In this document: in pieces, positions 41,271-54,400 of the stretch
How positions within the stretch are numbered: position 1 is the first letter of the stretch
Layout: the number at the start of each line of letters is the position of its first letter
Assembly (NCBI GenBank): GCA_035582835.1
Contig: JAYKAV010001887.1
Location: 2,578,769-2,642,768 of the forward strand
Length of the DNA stretch: 64,000 nucleotides
From: Phoebastria nigripes
Taxonomy: Eukaryota; Chordata; Aves; Procellariiformes; Diomedeidae
Direction of reading: 5' to 3'
Notes under the pieces: generated by a model
Databases searched by the model: none
Told to the model about the DNA's origin: nothing
Seen by the model: the letters and a program-made list of their open reading frames with translations, nothing else
Program-made: the position numbers and the translations under genes

Positions 41271-42534
41271 GGCAGCCGGTGGGCGAAGGCCACGCTGCGG
41301 TTGAGATCCAGCGCTCCCGCCCGCCCGCCGCCTTCCCGCCGCCTGACACCGGCCTCGGCCCCAGCGCTTGGGGCTTGTTCTGCAGAACTGGTTGGGTTTT
41401 GTCTGTAGTGCTGAGGGAGAGTTGAGGTCCTTCAGATGGCTGCTTCTCGTAGTAGGTTACTTGGTAGAGCTTCAAGAAAAGGTGTTAGTGTTAGGAATGA
41501 CTCTAGAAGGGACTTTACGGATGAGGATTTTCTTGCTGTATATAACGCCAGTAGGGGACAAACTCCTACTTTTCTCACAATTGGCCTCATCGTGTGAAAT
41601 GCAAATGACCGCTGTTTCCTCAAAGCTGTTTTTTGAACAGCACAGAAGAAAGTTTCAGAGAGGTCCCAGGCCAAAACCACCTCCAACGTGCCACACCACC
41701 ACCTGACCTTCATTAAGTATACTGCAGGCATAATTGTTTGTTTCATGTCATTTTTAACTAAATTGATTGATATGAAGAAGAATTGGGTTCCACAACACAA
41801 CTTGATGTCAGGATGTTTTCATTTTTTAAATTGCCTTCAATATACAACTGACTTTTGGAACTCCAAACACCTAAATTTCCACTAGATCTGAAGCATGTGC
41901 TTACTTCCATTAAAATCAATAATAAAAATCAGTTGCCCGTTCAAAGGCCCCTCATCGTGGGGAAGGACTGGCAAAGTCTTGTTTCCCTTATAAAAGACAA
42001 CGCGTGGGAGGCTGAACCGTGCTCAGCTCTGCTCTTCTTCACTTGGTTCGCGAGCAGGTGGAACTGCTGCGGCTCAAATCTGATGGCATTGAGAAATTTA
42101 GCTTTATATGGACAACGGGAACATCCACAATTAGGGGAAAGTATTTCACACTTCAGCCCACAAAGTGATTTTAAGAGGAAGCTTTTCCTACAGGAAGATT
42201 ACTTCATAACCCAAAGGCTGCCTTCCTCAGAGGAGGCCGATCGGAGCCTGTTTCAGACACACTACTGAACTGAATCCTAGCCTGATCCACTACAGAAATT
42301 CCTACAGAAGAGTTTCTTCCTCTGGCAAAAATATCATGTAGGAACAGATATATGGGGCAAAATCATTATTTGTGCATAAATTTGTATCTCTGTTGTAGGA
42401 CATGGAACTACACCATCTTGCAGCGGTTAAAAATCTGGCATACCAATTGCATCTGGCATGCCAACTGAATCTTGCTATCAAATTCCTTTTGGAAAAAAAT
42501 ACTAGAAACAAGCAAATGTAATGAAAAGTGATTT

Positions 42535-42575
42535 TATATATACATATATATGTATATGTACAAATACATATATAA
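42535..42575. repeat. TA/CA-rich dinucleotide repeat
   Basis: An impure (TA)n/(CA)n stretch of about 41 bases, partly self-complementary. Confidence 0.75.
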
Positions 42576-44507
42576 TTAAGCTAAAAAGAAACCACATGAA
42601 ACCCCATGTTTTATTTGTGTAAATTAAGGGTAAAACATCTACCAAAAAAAAAAAAAAAAAAGAGGAGGAAAAAGCAATGTAAAGTTTGTAGAAACAGGGA
42701 AAAATATCCAGTGAGCCAAACTGAAGTTCAATTTCAAATACATTTGAGCTTTGAAGAAATTTTCTTCTGGTTCAGAACTATGTGGCTCTTGATTATTTTT
42801 TATGTAAACAGAAGTTTTTAGCACCAATGTACTCTGATCAGATCTATACAGAGGTCAATTAATAGCCCAACAGGATATCTCTACTAAAGTTCATGACAGC
42901 GGTGAAGGAGCAAGGCTTTGGTGGAATTTAGTCAAAGAACAGAGCTAACCTTTGGGGACTCCTATGTATCTCTGCACCAGCAATTGTTCTACTTTGGCCA
43001 GGCAGTCCAAAATACGGGACAAAAAAAGCTGTTGGTCTTTTTCCAAATCTTTTGTGTAACTTAATTAATAAACCAAGTAACAAACAACAAATTGGCAGCA
43101 GGCATTTTAGGTGTTGTTCATGTGCCAGCCATCATGTCTCTACGAAACAAAATGTTCTCTTACTGAGAAGTTACAAAACAGTTGTATGTTGTCAGATGAA
43201 GCTACAACACAGAGCTCCGATGTGCTTCCTCCTGCGGAGGTTTTAGAGTTCCGGTGATGAGGAAAGCTGAAGGTGTGCATGCAAGTGTATGGGAGAGGAC
43301 AAGGAAAACTGTAAGTTTTCCAAAACTAAGTTTTCCAAAACGTTCTCAATTTAAAACTACAGGCAAGTTTGGCATGTCTGCTTGCAGCACACCACTCNTC
43401 AGAAAGCAGTGATTCTTAAGCACAATATACAGACTGTTTTGGAGTATGGTAATAATGGATATGATCTACTGGCTGAAAAATAGTTGTCCTCTTTTTTTTG
43501 CCATTGTGTCACAGACTAATGTTGAATGGCCAAAGACCAAATGTCTAAAGTCAAGTTATCTCCTTCTATTCCATGGAACAGAGTAACGGACAAAGTAAAC
43601 GACATTTGTTATGTATTGATTCAAGTCTGTATATCCTTAAGGTCACAGTAAAATTAACACCACTTACACCACTGTCTACTTCATACGTGGTTTCCGTCAC
43701 TTAATTCTCTAGTGCCACACTCCAGTGGGTCCACTCTAATAACATACCAAGTTCAATAAAAGGCTTGCAACAAGTAGACTCAAGGCATCCTGAACACAGT
43801 TTCCAGAAATCATGTGATATCATGAATTCATGAATTCCACAACTCATGGAACCATCAATCCTGTTTTAGCATTGGCAAACCTAGATTTTCCAACATATAG
43901 ACATGCAGCTGTGATAATCCAAGGAAAAATGACTAGCTAACCTTCTACTTACCCGAATATTTTAATTATCCAGTTGCATGTTCAGATTCTGCAGAGTCAA
44001 TGACACATGTTTATACATTTGCTCCCGTCTTGTAAAGTCAACTAAAGTACAAATACCTGTCTCACATTCCTTTGCACACAGTCTAATGGCAATGAAGAGA
44101 GAAAACTGCCTTCTCGTAAAGCCATGCCACTGTAGATGTTTATGTTGGAGCTAGCTATATCCTTACCGTTTGATCAAAGTACAAAACAATCAACAGAAGA
44201 ACTACCACCGGTTTGTATCAGGCCTTGCATGGTTGAGAAGCAACCATGAAGTCCAACAAGTATCTTATATTACATTATTTTGATTTTCTCTCCAGATTTT
44301 GAATATGATCCCTACATATCTTAATGAGATTTTTGTTTGGTTAGAAATGAATAGTCTGAAAATCAAATAGATTGTTTGAATTATAAGGAAATAGTCTTGA
44401 AAAAAGTTGCTTTATTATGAAACTTTGGCCTTCCTGTGACTTCTAAAATGACTGCATTGTTCAACTTAATTCCCTATCAACTTTCTAAATTGCTGGGGGG
44501 GAGGGGG

Positions 44508-44513
<6 letters not shown>

Positions 44514-44545
<32 letters not shown>
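44514..44545. repeat. Poly-A run (A32)
   Basis: Thirty-two uninterrupted A residues. There is no recognisable retroposed sequence directly before it, so I treat it as a simple repeat rather than a retrocopy tail. Confidence 0.85.
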
Positions 44546-44549
<4 letters not shown>

Positions 44550-47500
44550 GTTACCATGTCTCTACCCATATTAAACATTTGCAAAGCCACTATTTTTAAC
44601 TATGTTAAAAAATTCCTGTAGTGTGAAAGATGGCTTGGATATTTAAACCAAATCTAGCTTAAAAACAGAATTGGGGGGAAATGGATAGGATAGCTCAAGA
44701 AAGTTCCACTCTCACAGCTGTCAGCTGAGAAGAAAGGGGGGAAGGGGGAAATGCTGAGAAAGGAATTTTTTTTTTTTGGCAGTGAAGAGAGGAACATGCC
44801 ATCCCTGTTTGAAAAGTTTCAGGGTGGGAAAGGCTAAGGAGGGGCTAACATACTATACATACCTTTACGTATATTTTTGAGGCAGAAAAACAGTGTTATG
44901 TTTGAGCAGAGTTCAGCAAGTGGAAAGGGAGGTGGCATTCGTTCTGGCCATTTGGTCCTCTTAAATAACCCCACAATTTACAGCATGCTGGGAACAAGCA
45001 CAATAGATGGTAAGTGGCTGCCTCACAACACGAAGGCAGTACAAATGTTGTGCATCGCATCACATGTGTAAGAAAATGAAAAAAAAAATGTTTACTGTCT
45101 GGAGGAAATATCTTAAAAGTGTTTATCTACGAGGCCCTTGGTCGTGCGGGCTCTTGTGAAGTTACTGGCTCACAACCTTTGAATTCTAGGAGAATAAATG
45201 ATGTACCTTGTTATTGTTACAGCCACGCTTCTGGGTACCTTGCATGACTCAACTCACACAGCAGTACAGAGAAAGGGAGAGAAGAATTAGTCTTGTTTCC
45301 TGAAGCTACAGATACAAGACATTAACATGAAATTGTAGACCAGGGGAGGGAAAGGCAAACCAAAGGTATACTTCCCAGCAAGTTTAAAGCTGCAAACTTT
45401 TCTTCCTAGACTGGAAGAATAAATGAGGTGAGACATGTAACTGAATACTGGTACATCTATGGAGATGTTAGAAACAAAGACATTATGTAAAGGTTTGGTA
45501 AGTTCAGCTGAACAGTGTCTTTTCACACTCTACAGAATTAAAAATGTGAATATATTGGGGATGGTATATCCGGTTTGACAGATCTGAGAGTCAACTAAGG
45601 GTGCAAAACTGAACATGCAATTAAAAAAAAAAAGTCTAAAAAACATACAAAAAAGGCAAAAATCCTAAAAAGGGAAAAAGGACACTGGGGGAAGAGTAAG
45701 ACGTATAAGAAGTAATGAATAAGAGAAGCCTTTGCCTGAGACCATCGCAAAGTCCACATCAGAGTGTGAACTCTCTTCCATTGACACCTGTGGATAGAGT
45801 CTGGTCAGGGCAAAGTACTGCTAAATTGGATCTGCTTCTTGGAACAGGGGGTGGAAACCTTCCTGGAGGAATGGAAAAAATGTCCCAGCTGATTAACACA
45901 AAGTAATACACTGCTCTCACAGAGGAAATGATAAAGAGAAGAATTTTAAATGGCACGATTCCTTTGACTGTTCCTCCAGTGTTGCTACTTTTCTAGACCA
46001 TCCCCCAGCTTGCCCTCACCATTGCATCAGCAGTACAGAAACATGTAGTACTCTCATTCTTCTAAATCAATGATTTTCAACTATTTCCAGAACATGACCT
46101 CACATTATAAGAACACCTCCTGGAGTCTGACACCCACTGCTAAACTCAGAAGAAAGATAGCCCCTGCCTCCTAAAAGGTGTCTGCAACAACCAGACCAAA
46201 TACCTGTGGACAACAGAGAAGCTGGACCATAGAAGTGGGATAGAAAATGTAGCACAGAAGGAGAATGAGTCTAACATCACGGTTAACTTCCTTCCACTTA
46301 CCATGACCCCGTGATCACTGTGACCTTTTTTCTTTTATGAAAACTCTGCTCAAAATTAGCCATGAACAAAATTGTGTCTTATTTTCTTAAAGATTTACTC
46401 CCTTCCCTACCACTTGTTTTACATCCTACACCATTAGCCAGACTGGGAGCGTCCTGGATGTATTCTTCAANGTTATCGCCTGCATAGACCCAGTTTTCCC
46501 TAGGGCTCTTCACTCCCCAGCCCAAGCGCTGCTTTCTGATGCTCCCTTTTGGAAGTGACGGCGTTTGGGTGGGACGCATTCTCGCTTTGGGACAGCGAGG
46601 AGATCTAACATGCAGCCTCACACTCAACATAATCATCTGTTGACATAGTCATGAGCTGGAATTCCATTTCTTGTAGCAATGGTTGGGACCAACATCCACA
46701 ATAACTGTGCGCTGAAAACTTGTATTTGTGGCTCCATGGCCAAAACCACAGGAAAACTATTTTTAGCGCAACGGAGCTCTAAATAGTGGAAGCACTGAAA
46801 ATTTAGCTCACATCATGGGCCAAATTCTTCTCCTGGTTACACCCACTCTATGGAGAAGCTTGAATATAATAAACAGAAACACTCTGAAACAGAAATTTTT
46901 AAAAAAAAAAAAAAAGGGAAACTTTTGCTTATGAGTAAAATCAGTATTTTAAACCTTAAACGAAGAAAGGTACACATTCTCTAGCATTCCCTCTGGGAAT
47001 AAATGAAAGGAGAAAGGAACAGTTTGAAATAGAAGCGATCTATTACAATAATTGTACCTATTACGATAAAGGTAATTCATCCCACTATATATGTCTGAAC
47101 AATACCTATAGCTAAAATCTCTCTCCATTCATTATGCAGATACTTTTGGCTTAGACCAGTGAAAAGGACACTGAGTTTATCTGTATCTTGAGAGAAGACG
47201 CAGCAGATGAGTGTAGCCTATGAGTAACAAATCAGGTTTTAATAGCTAGACCTACACTTAATTACTCACAAGCCAACTTCCTAACAGCAGTTTATCACCT
47301 CAGGATTTCACAACACAAAACAATTAGTGATGGCAATGCAGAGTACTCAAGCTTTCTCAGGTAGGAACCGACGGGACCTGACTTTCTCCTCCTGGGTGTA
47401 TTTCTGCCAGAGTCCCCAAGTTACAGGACGCTGGGCCTTTACAACTTGTATTTAAATTTCGTGGCGCACTTAGGGACACAACTTTTTTTTCCACCCTCAT

Positions 47501-48787
47501 GACCAAATAGTTGGGTTTAATAATTTCCTCTACAGTATCAAGATCTGCATATACAAGCATAATAATGGCTATTATAAAATTAAAGTGCTTTTGGGCATAG
47601 TGTAGTGCAGGTTTTGGACAGCACGTTGCAAGCTATTTGCTTCTCTTCGCAAAATTGCCACAGAAATTTTATTTTCCTTTCTTTTCTTTTTGTTAGGAAA
47701 ACAGGGAACTGGATCGTTTTCTGAAACAAATATTAAAACTTTTTGGAGAAGTCAGTAAGATGAGAGAATCACAAAATAGGGTTTTTTTCTCGTAGTAATA
47801 ATAACAATAATAAATGTTATTTTTTGTTCACTATTTTATCGTTGATGAGACTTCTTCCACTCTCTAAGCACTGTCCTATGACATATATTTTAAAAGGAAA
47901 TACAGGGAGGAAAATCAAAAGGCAAACAACGCATTTTCAATTTTGGTTACATTTTTTCAAATCTGAAATAAATTAGGATTATTGTTATTGTCTAAACACC
48001 TTCATATTTCACACAGTAAAGGAAATGTAAGAAGTTCATAAACTTTTTTGCTCCAGCTGCTTAGATGGGCCCCATGGAAGGCACTGTCACTAAAATAGTT
48101 CACAACCCTAATTACAATTCACCACATCTTGGGAATGACATTTAGGATTCTCGAGGTGCTTTTAGATAATTTTTAGACTCTGCGTAGAAGCTCAGCTGTC
48201 ACGAAGTAGGTTTTATTTTGTAACAGATTTTATCCTTTGGAATGTTGTGTTTGGATTGAGCTGAAGATATGGAAAAATACATGCAATATAGTTTGCTTAC
48301 CCGACTGAAATATAGCTCCTAAAACAAAGCTGAAACTTTTTGTCCTTTAATGTTCATATTCTAGCCTGTGCTTGCCTATAGCTATTTAGATTTGGAAGGG
48401 GGGGTAGAAGAAAAAACCTCTCCCTTACTGCATTATTCTGACTCCATTAGTGTAGTCAGAGAGAATTCCTGCTCTCTATCCAGTAATTAAATAAATATTT
48501 AACATTGCAGGATTTAATTGGAATCCCAAAAGTTAACAATAGCCTCTGCTATCGGTGTCGCTATCTCAGGGGTTCTGTTTTCACAGGCATATATTTAGAT
48601 CTCGGCCACATCGCCCACTTGCATTGCAAATAGTACACCCCCCCCCCCTTAAAAAAAAGAAAACAAACAAGAAGCTCAGTAAAATCTGGAAACTTTTATA
48701 AAGTGACGCCATCTCCGCGAATCTCCTTCCCCCTGCTGCAAAACGTACTTCAAAGCTTAACAAATTAAGTGGCAGGCAGGCTCTTGT

Positions 48788-48833
48788 AAAAAAAAAAAAA
48801 AAAAAAAAAAAAACAAAACAAAACAATAACAAA
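48788..48833. repeat. Poly-A run (A26) with AAAAC units
   Basis: Twenty-six A residues followed by a few AAAAC units. It is a simple repeat. The long F-rich frame on the opposite strand is an artefact of it. Confidence 0.85.
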
Positions 48834-49375
48834 TGAACACAGCTTTACCTTCCAGAAAATTACTGCAGCTCCATTTTCTGACCCTTTATTTTTTCACTAG
48901 CTCCCTTCCAAGTGATTTCTATTTCTCTCTCTCTCATGCTGGCGGCAGGGCGGCTGGGGAGGAGCCCTGCGCGGAGGGTCCACAGCCTGCCGGGGAGCAG
49001 GGACCGGATCGGGTAACACACCCAGCAGCACACCCAGGGCTGGCTGCAGAGAATTCAAATTCCCACTTTAGAAACTTTCTGCAATACTTGTGTGTCAAGT
49101 CTATTTTTGCTTCCTTCCTTCATCCTGTAATAATGCTCTTCGGTCCGATGCAACGCAGCCATCTTTTGTGCTGTGTCTTTCGTACAAGCTGTAGATCAAA
49201 AGCGCTTTGCCGGTGTAAATCCTGGCTTTGCCAGAGCTGGCTGATCCCTTTCGGTGAATAATTTATCTAGTTTGCAAAATGGGAACAACTACAATCACAG
49301 TGTATTGACTCTTTGCATTAAGTCTCTCTGCACAAAAAGAATACTCGCAATCTGAATGCATTTAATGGATATAAA

Positions 49376-49440
49376 TGTGTATATACATGTATAATATATA
49401 AAAATATATATATACACACATATAAATATATATATACACA
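49376..49440. repeat. (TA)n/(CA)n compound microsatellite
   Basis: About 65 bases of alternating TA and CA units (ATATATAT, ACACAC). It is likely polymorphic and is able to form cruciform or Z-type structures. Confidence 0.85.
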
Positions 49441-50149
49441 TTTAAGGCATTCAGATGGTATATCTAGGCGCACATGCACACACACCTCAAAATGGGCCAG
49501 TTTAATTAGGATAATGGCGCTTTTCATGTAAAAAATACAATTATGAAGTATGAATGATCTTCATACCAGGCCTTCTACGTTTACATTTTACCAGTTTGTG
49601 TGTATATACAAAGATGGCAAAAACAGAGAGTAACATTTATAAATGAGAGTGTAAGTCTGCAAAAGACAGATCGTTCTCCGTGAATCTACTGAGCTAAACA
49701 CAATAAAAGCTGACGAGTCTTGTTGACAACAGAGCTCATAGAGGTTTCAAAGTCCAGTTAATAGGAACAGTCTGGCAGCTGCACACCCTAGAAGAACGAC
49801 TTAAAACAGAAAATAAAATTCATGCGATTAGATGCTTGCGGAATCAAAGCATTTCTTACTAAAATAATGAGATTATTATGATTATGTCTAATCATTAGCC
49901 ATTGGTCTTGATGAAGATGACTAGGGTTGTGTCTAAATGATCAGCTCAACCCTCTTAAACCCTAGTTCGTGAGAAACGTGTGTCTCCCTCACACTGCAAG
50001 CTTGAGTTCCCTTGCCAGAACTCCAATTATCGGGCAAGATTTGAGCCAACAGTAGAAAGGAAGGTTCAGACACCCCCCGTAAGGCATACAGTGGGGATGG
50101 ATGAGCGTGGCTTGTCAAAGGAAAGTTAGACTTTGCAGATCACTACTGG

Positions 50150-51405
50150 ATTTCCTTGAAGGATTCAGCCGGAGTGTGAGGAAGATAATATCCTTCTTGA
50201 TGTATTCTACCTGGTTTTCTAAAAGACTCTTGGCAATGTCTCCCACCTTTCTCAGGGAAGATAATCTGCCAGGGGAAAGGAGGTAATGGTCTCCTAAGAA
50301 GGTATAACTACTCAAAAGAAAGGCAGCAAAGTGTGGCAATATCTGGTTACTTTTCACAGCAGAGGGAAGTGGAATTTCACAGGCAAGCGTGTGCACATTG
50401 GTGCTGCTCAATGTATTGCTGAGTGAGCTGGAGAAGGCAGAAAGATGATCTGTGGATAACAAAGTTGTCTAGGAAAGTGAAGATGAGGACTCAGTGTGAA
50501 GAGCTAAAGGAGGAGTTTGCCATACTGAGTGGGAAACAAAAGGCAGATGAAATTTGGTGTAAATATAAATGTAGAGTCGCACGGGTGGGAGTGAAGTCAC
50601 ATCCAAGATGACGTGCTCTAACGTATTACTCAGGAACAGTATTTTATAATAGTTCCATGCAGGTGTTGAATGCATTTTTGATCACCACGGAGTGCACTGA
50701 ATGTCAGGAATTGCTACAAAAGGAATGGCAAACAAAGCAAAGAAGATGGCTCTGAGGCTGTGAACTCCTGGTGCACCTGCATCTCAGGTTCCATGCAGAG
50801 GGCCGCTTCTCCATCTCAGAAAGAAATGCTACATCTGGCAGAGGTACAGACAAGGCCAAAAAGAGTGATCTGAAGCATCAAATGGGTCCCATGCAGGGAA
50901 TGTCTAAATAATCTCTTCCATCTGGAAAAAAAACAGCTGAGAAGTGATGTTACAGACATCTGCAAAAAGCCCAAGTGGAACAGGGAAGGTGAAAGAAGAC
51001 TTTGGCTTCCAGTTCTGGAGGAGGTGAAAGGAAGATCAGCTGCAGGCTTTTGAGAAGAAAAAGGTAGTTCTTCACACAAAGTGTAATAAGGGGTTCAAAT
51101 CTCTGCCACCAAACATTGTGAGTACTAAAAGTTTACATGAGTTCAAAAACCAAAACAGGTGACAGAGCAAATTCACAAAAGAAAAACCCATTAAAGGTCA
51201 CTAAATATAAAGACACCGACCTCTGGCTCCGGAATTCCCTCGGTTGCAAATTGCTGGGCGAGTATTCTGTGCCATTACTGTTTACCCTGTACTTACATTC
51301 TTCCTCTGGGCATCCTCTGTTGCTGGCTGTTGGGCAGGACACTGAGCTAGACAGACCTTTGATCCCACCCGGTAGGGTCAAACTCATGTTCTTCACATGC
51401 TGTTA
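50150..51405 (+). mobile_element. Degraded ancient CR1/L3-like LINE, 3' portion
   Basis: The sequence retains the order of landmarks of old amniote CR1/L3 elements. First comes an RT-domain relic around 50,210-50,255, recognisable as FSK...SP from an original FSKAFDxVSH. Next is GGCAGATGAAATTTGGTG near 50,541, then AGGTAGTTCTTCACACAAAG near 51,062. The 3' end, GACACTGAGCTAGACAGACC (51,338) through CATGTTCTTCACATG, corresponds to the family's terminal GGGCTAGATGGACC...GTTCTTATG. It is riddled with stops and indels, so it is long dead. The 5' boundary is approximate. Confidence 0.8.
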
Positions 51406-54400
51406 GGAGAACTGCTTTTCATCCTGAAGCTCATATCTCACTGCAGTCATATTTTGTTGTCTAAAATATCACAAATTCTGGTCTGCATTTTTTCCAAATT
51501 GTGTGATACCCCAGTTCTACCTCTCCACCATTCTACAAATATCGTTACAGATTTACCAATTACACGTATAAATGCATCTGTTGGTAGGAATAAAACTCTT
51601 CTGGTCAAAAACTGTGCAATCGTTTTTGTTTGGTGTACGACTCTGGCTTTCTCAATATGTTCAGGAGCAAAGCTTCCAAAAAGTCAGTAATGAGTTTACA
51701 CTATGTAACTCAAAAATGCATTAACTATTCTAATCTACATTAAGAAACTATTATTAAGAACTCCATATTAAAGGTAATTTAAATAGAAGCTGCAATTTAG
51801 TGAAGCTTCAGTATGGTAGAGCACAACTTACGCAGAGCTTATAGCCCAACGCAGATACTAACTGAACTAACCATTTAACACCTTTTCATCCACATTTTTA
51901 TATCATTATGTACAACAACAAACGTGATGTTTAGAAACGTGCATCTGGTCTCCTCCAGTGATACCAGAGCTGTGCAATAATGGGAAACTTCCCTTCATGC
52001 CAAACAGGAAAAAAAAAAGGCTTTTTTACATTTTCTGTGAAGGGAAAATGGTAGCAGGGAGGACGATCATTTGGCATTTGAAAAGTTGTGTTTTGATAGA
52101 AAAAAAAATTCCTTTTAAAACAGTAATGCAAATGAGGAACATCTAATGGAAAAGTCATTTCCAAAACTTGTGTTTTGACAGTGATATGATGGGATTGCAG
52201 CTGAAATTTTCCATTTGTCCGTTCTCTTCCTTCCCTAAACTAGCAGTAAAATGCAACCTATTTCCCAAGGTATTTTAACAAATTTATATATGCCAATGGG
52301 ACAGGTTTAGGCCAGAGTTTCTTTGGTCCAGCTCAAAAGGACAGCAAAATACTTCATGAATATTTAATTATTACACTTTCTAAGAGAAAGGCATTTTCAT
52401 TCCTATTAGAAATACAAAAAAAATTAAGTCCAGCTAGAAGATGCCACATGTCCAAAATCAGCCAGATATATCAGTGGCAACTTCAGAGCAGAAATTTTTA
52501 ATTCAACCCCCAATTTTGAATTCCAAAGGCTAACCTGATACAGAGGATCTCGGGTGTAAAAACACAGAGCAGTTGTAGTTGCACTGCAGTTCCCACTACC
52601 CCCTAAACACTGACCTTTTGGGGTTTTGTAGAATAAGGAGTTGTTTCCATTGCAGATTACCAAGGATGTGTTTCTGAGAAAGCCACACAATTCAGCTTGA
52701 AATTAGCTCTTTCCTGCCTTTCTTATACATAACTCATCACACCCAGATTTTAATATTTGTGTTCTTGTTTCAAACCTACTCTGCCAATTTATTATATAAG
52801 CAGCACCTTGATCTTCATTCTGTCAAACAAATTTCTTAGAAAAACTCTGATTTTGGCGCCAGTTTTTATTAGTGGGATAGTTGGAACCGCTGATAGAAGG
52901 CTATAAACCTCAGTTTTAGGAAAATACTGATTAGTGCTTACATTTAAGCATGAGAATAATCTCCCGTCTATTCTGCAAAGTATTTATGGCTATGCTTCAC
53001 TTTAAGCACACGCTTAAATTCAATTAACTTCATTTTAATCATGGGCTTAAGTGCTTTGCTCTCTCAGGATAATAAGACCATTGGCATTTCATTTAGCTGG
53101 CTGAGCTTGTTTTTAAGTAAATCTCGTACTCTCAAGCACAAACTGACAAACATGCAAATAAGAGTTACCTTTTTGCCTAAAGACAGAAAATGATAAACCG
53201 AGTAGTTTTCCAGTCCATGAGGGGAAACACCTAGGCATGGAATAGATTTTCATTTCCCTGATACTATCATATTAATTGTCTGGTAGTGAAACGCTGCCTT
53301 GCAAGAAGAGATTGTGCCATCTTTGATCTCCTTCTGTACATGAGCAAGGAGAGACGTAAGCGTTGTTTTCCATTGAAATGAAGAACGTTTGTTTGCTTGT
53401 TTGCTAGACAAAAGCAAATGTCTTTGAGACATTGTGGGCCATAGCTTCACTTGATATAAATTGGCACGTCTCTTTCATTCCGGGGGAATTACACTGATTT
53501 TACACCTCAGAGTACATCTCAGAGACTTTCCATGTCATGTATAAACTTGAATAGAGAGATTCTGTATCATGAGGTGAGATCATAACATGCAAGTGTTTCA
53601 CAGACATAAAACTATGAGGTCTGGGAATGCTTGATGGTAGCTAGTAAATACAGTATGGTCTGGTCATTAAGTGGGACCAATTGTTTATAAGAAGAATAAA
53701 CCAGTTGGTAGGCAAAGCCAAAAAGCAGTTTTCTTTACCATGGTACTCCTAATTAACAGCTTTTCCCCACTGAAGCAGTAAAATGCAAAATTATTGTTTT
53801 ATTAAGTCTTACGTGGCTCAAAAAAAACTCTTTCAAATGTCGTTAACATTTGATCCATTCACCAGAGAAGTGACCATTTTAAAAAGAAGGAAAAGAATAA
53901 TTGAAAAATTTCAACATAAACCAGCTTACACCACTGGCTAGAATATTTCTGATGCAAATTGAGAACTGACTTAAAACAATGCCATTCAATTTTAAAGGAA
54001 ATAAATTGCGTTATGTTGTCATAGTTACTTCAATTAACATGAAATAAAAGATTTTCAGAATTTTCTAACACTGTTAGTGTTTATGGAACCAGACCAAAAG
54101 CAAACCCAGCAAAATTGCAATTTCTGTTTTTCCATACAATTACTTCTATGAATAGTGATATTAACAAAGGCTTGGTATAAAAAAATACATTGAATGCATG
54201 TAGCATACTTCCATTTTTATCTTTAATTTTTCATATTTTGCAATTATTTTCATATCCAGGAAAAAATATTCCTGACGGAAGAACAACAATGCTGAACGGA
54301 TATTGGGAGAACTTCAGACAGGAAACCCGGTACCTTCAAAACCAAGAGTTTTGAAAAGTTTTGAGTGATTCATGACCAGTTTCGAGAGCTGAGAAACTGC

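Larger units (their letters stand above)
41400..50149. other. Gene-free flank upstream of SMAD5
   Basis: No protein-coding exon or RNA gene is recognised. Frames of 60-140 codons lack domain likeness and run through poly-A or repeats. Mammalian synteny would place TGFBI somewhere beyond this side, but no TGFBI exon is visible. A TATAAAAG at 41,989-41,996 (+) is noted without any supported gene downstream. Confidence 0.6.

Noticed and set aside
44500..44545. A32 run as the tail of a processed pseudogene
   Set aside because: No gene-like sequence or target-site duplication was seen before the tract.
46379..46636. Arg/Pro-rich 85-codon - strand frame as a gene
   Set aside because: No homology recognised, and it contains an N; composition alone is not evidence.
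48581..48832. Phe-rich - strand frame resembling a membrane protein
   Set aside because: The hydrophobic runs are translations of the A26 and other A tracts on the + strand.
51090..51105. GGTTCAAATCT as a tRNA B box
   Set aside because: It falls within the ancient CR1/L3 element, and no A box or cloverleaf could be drawn.
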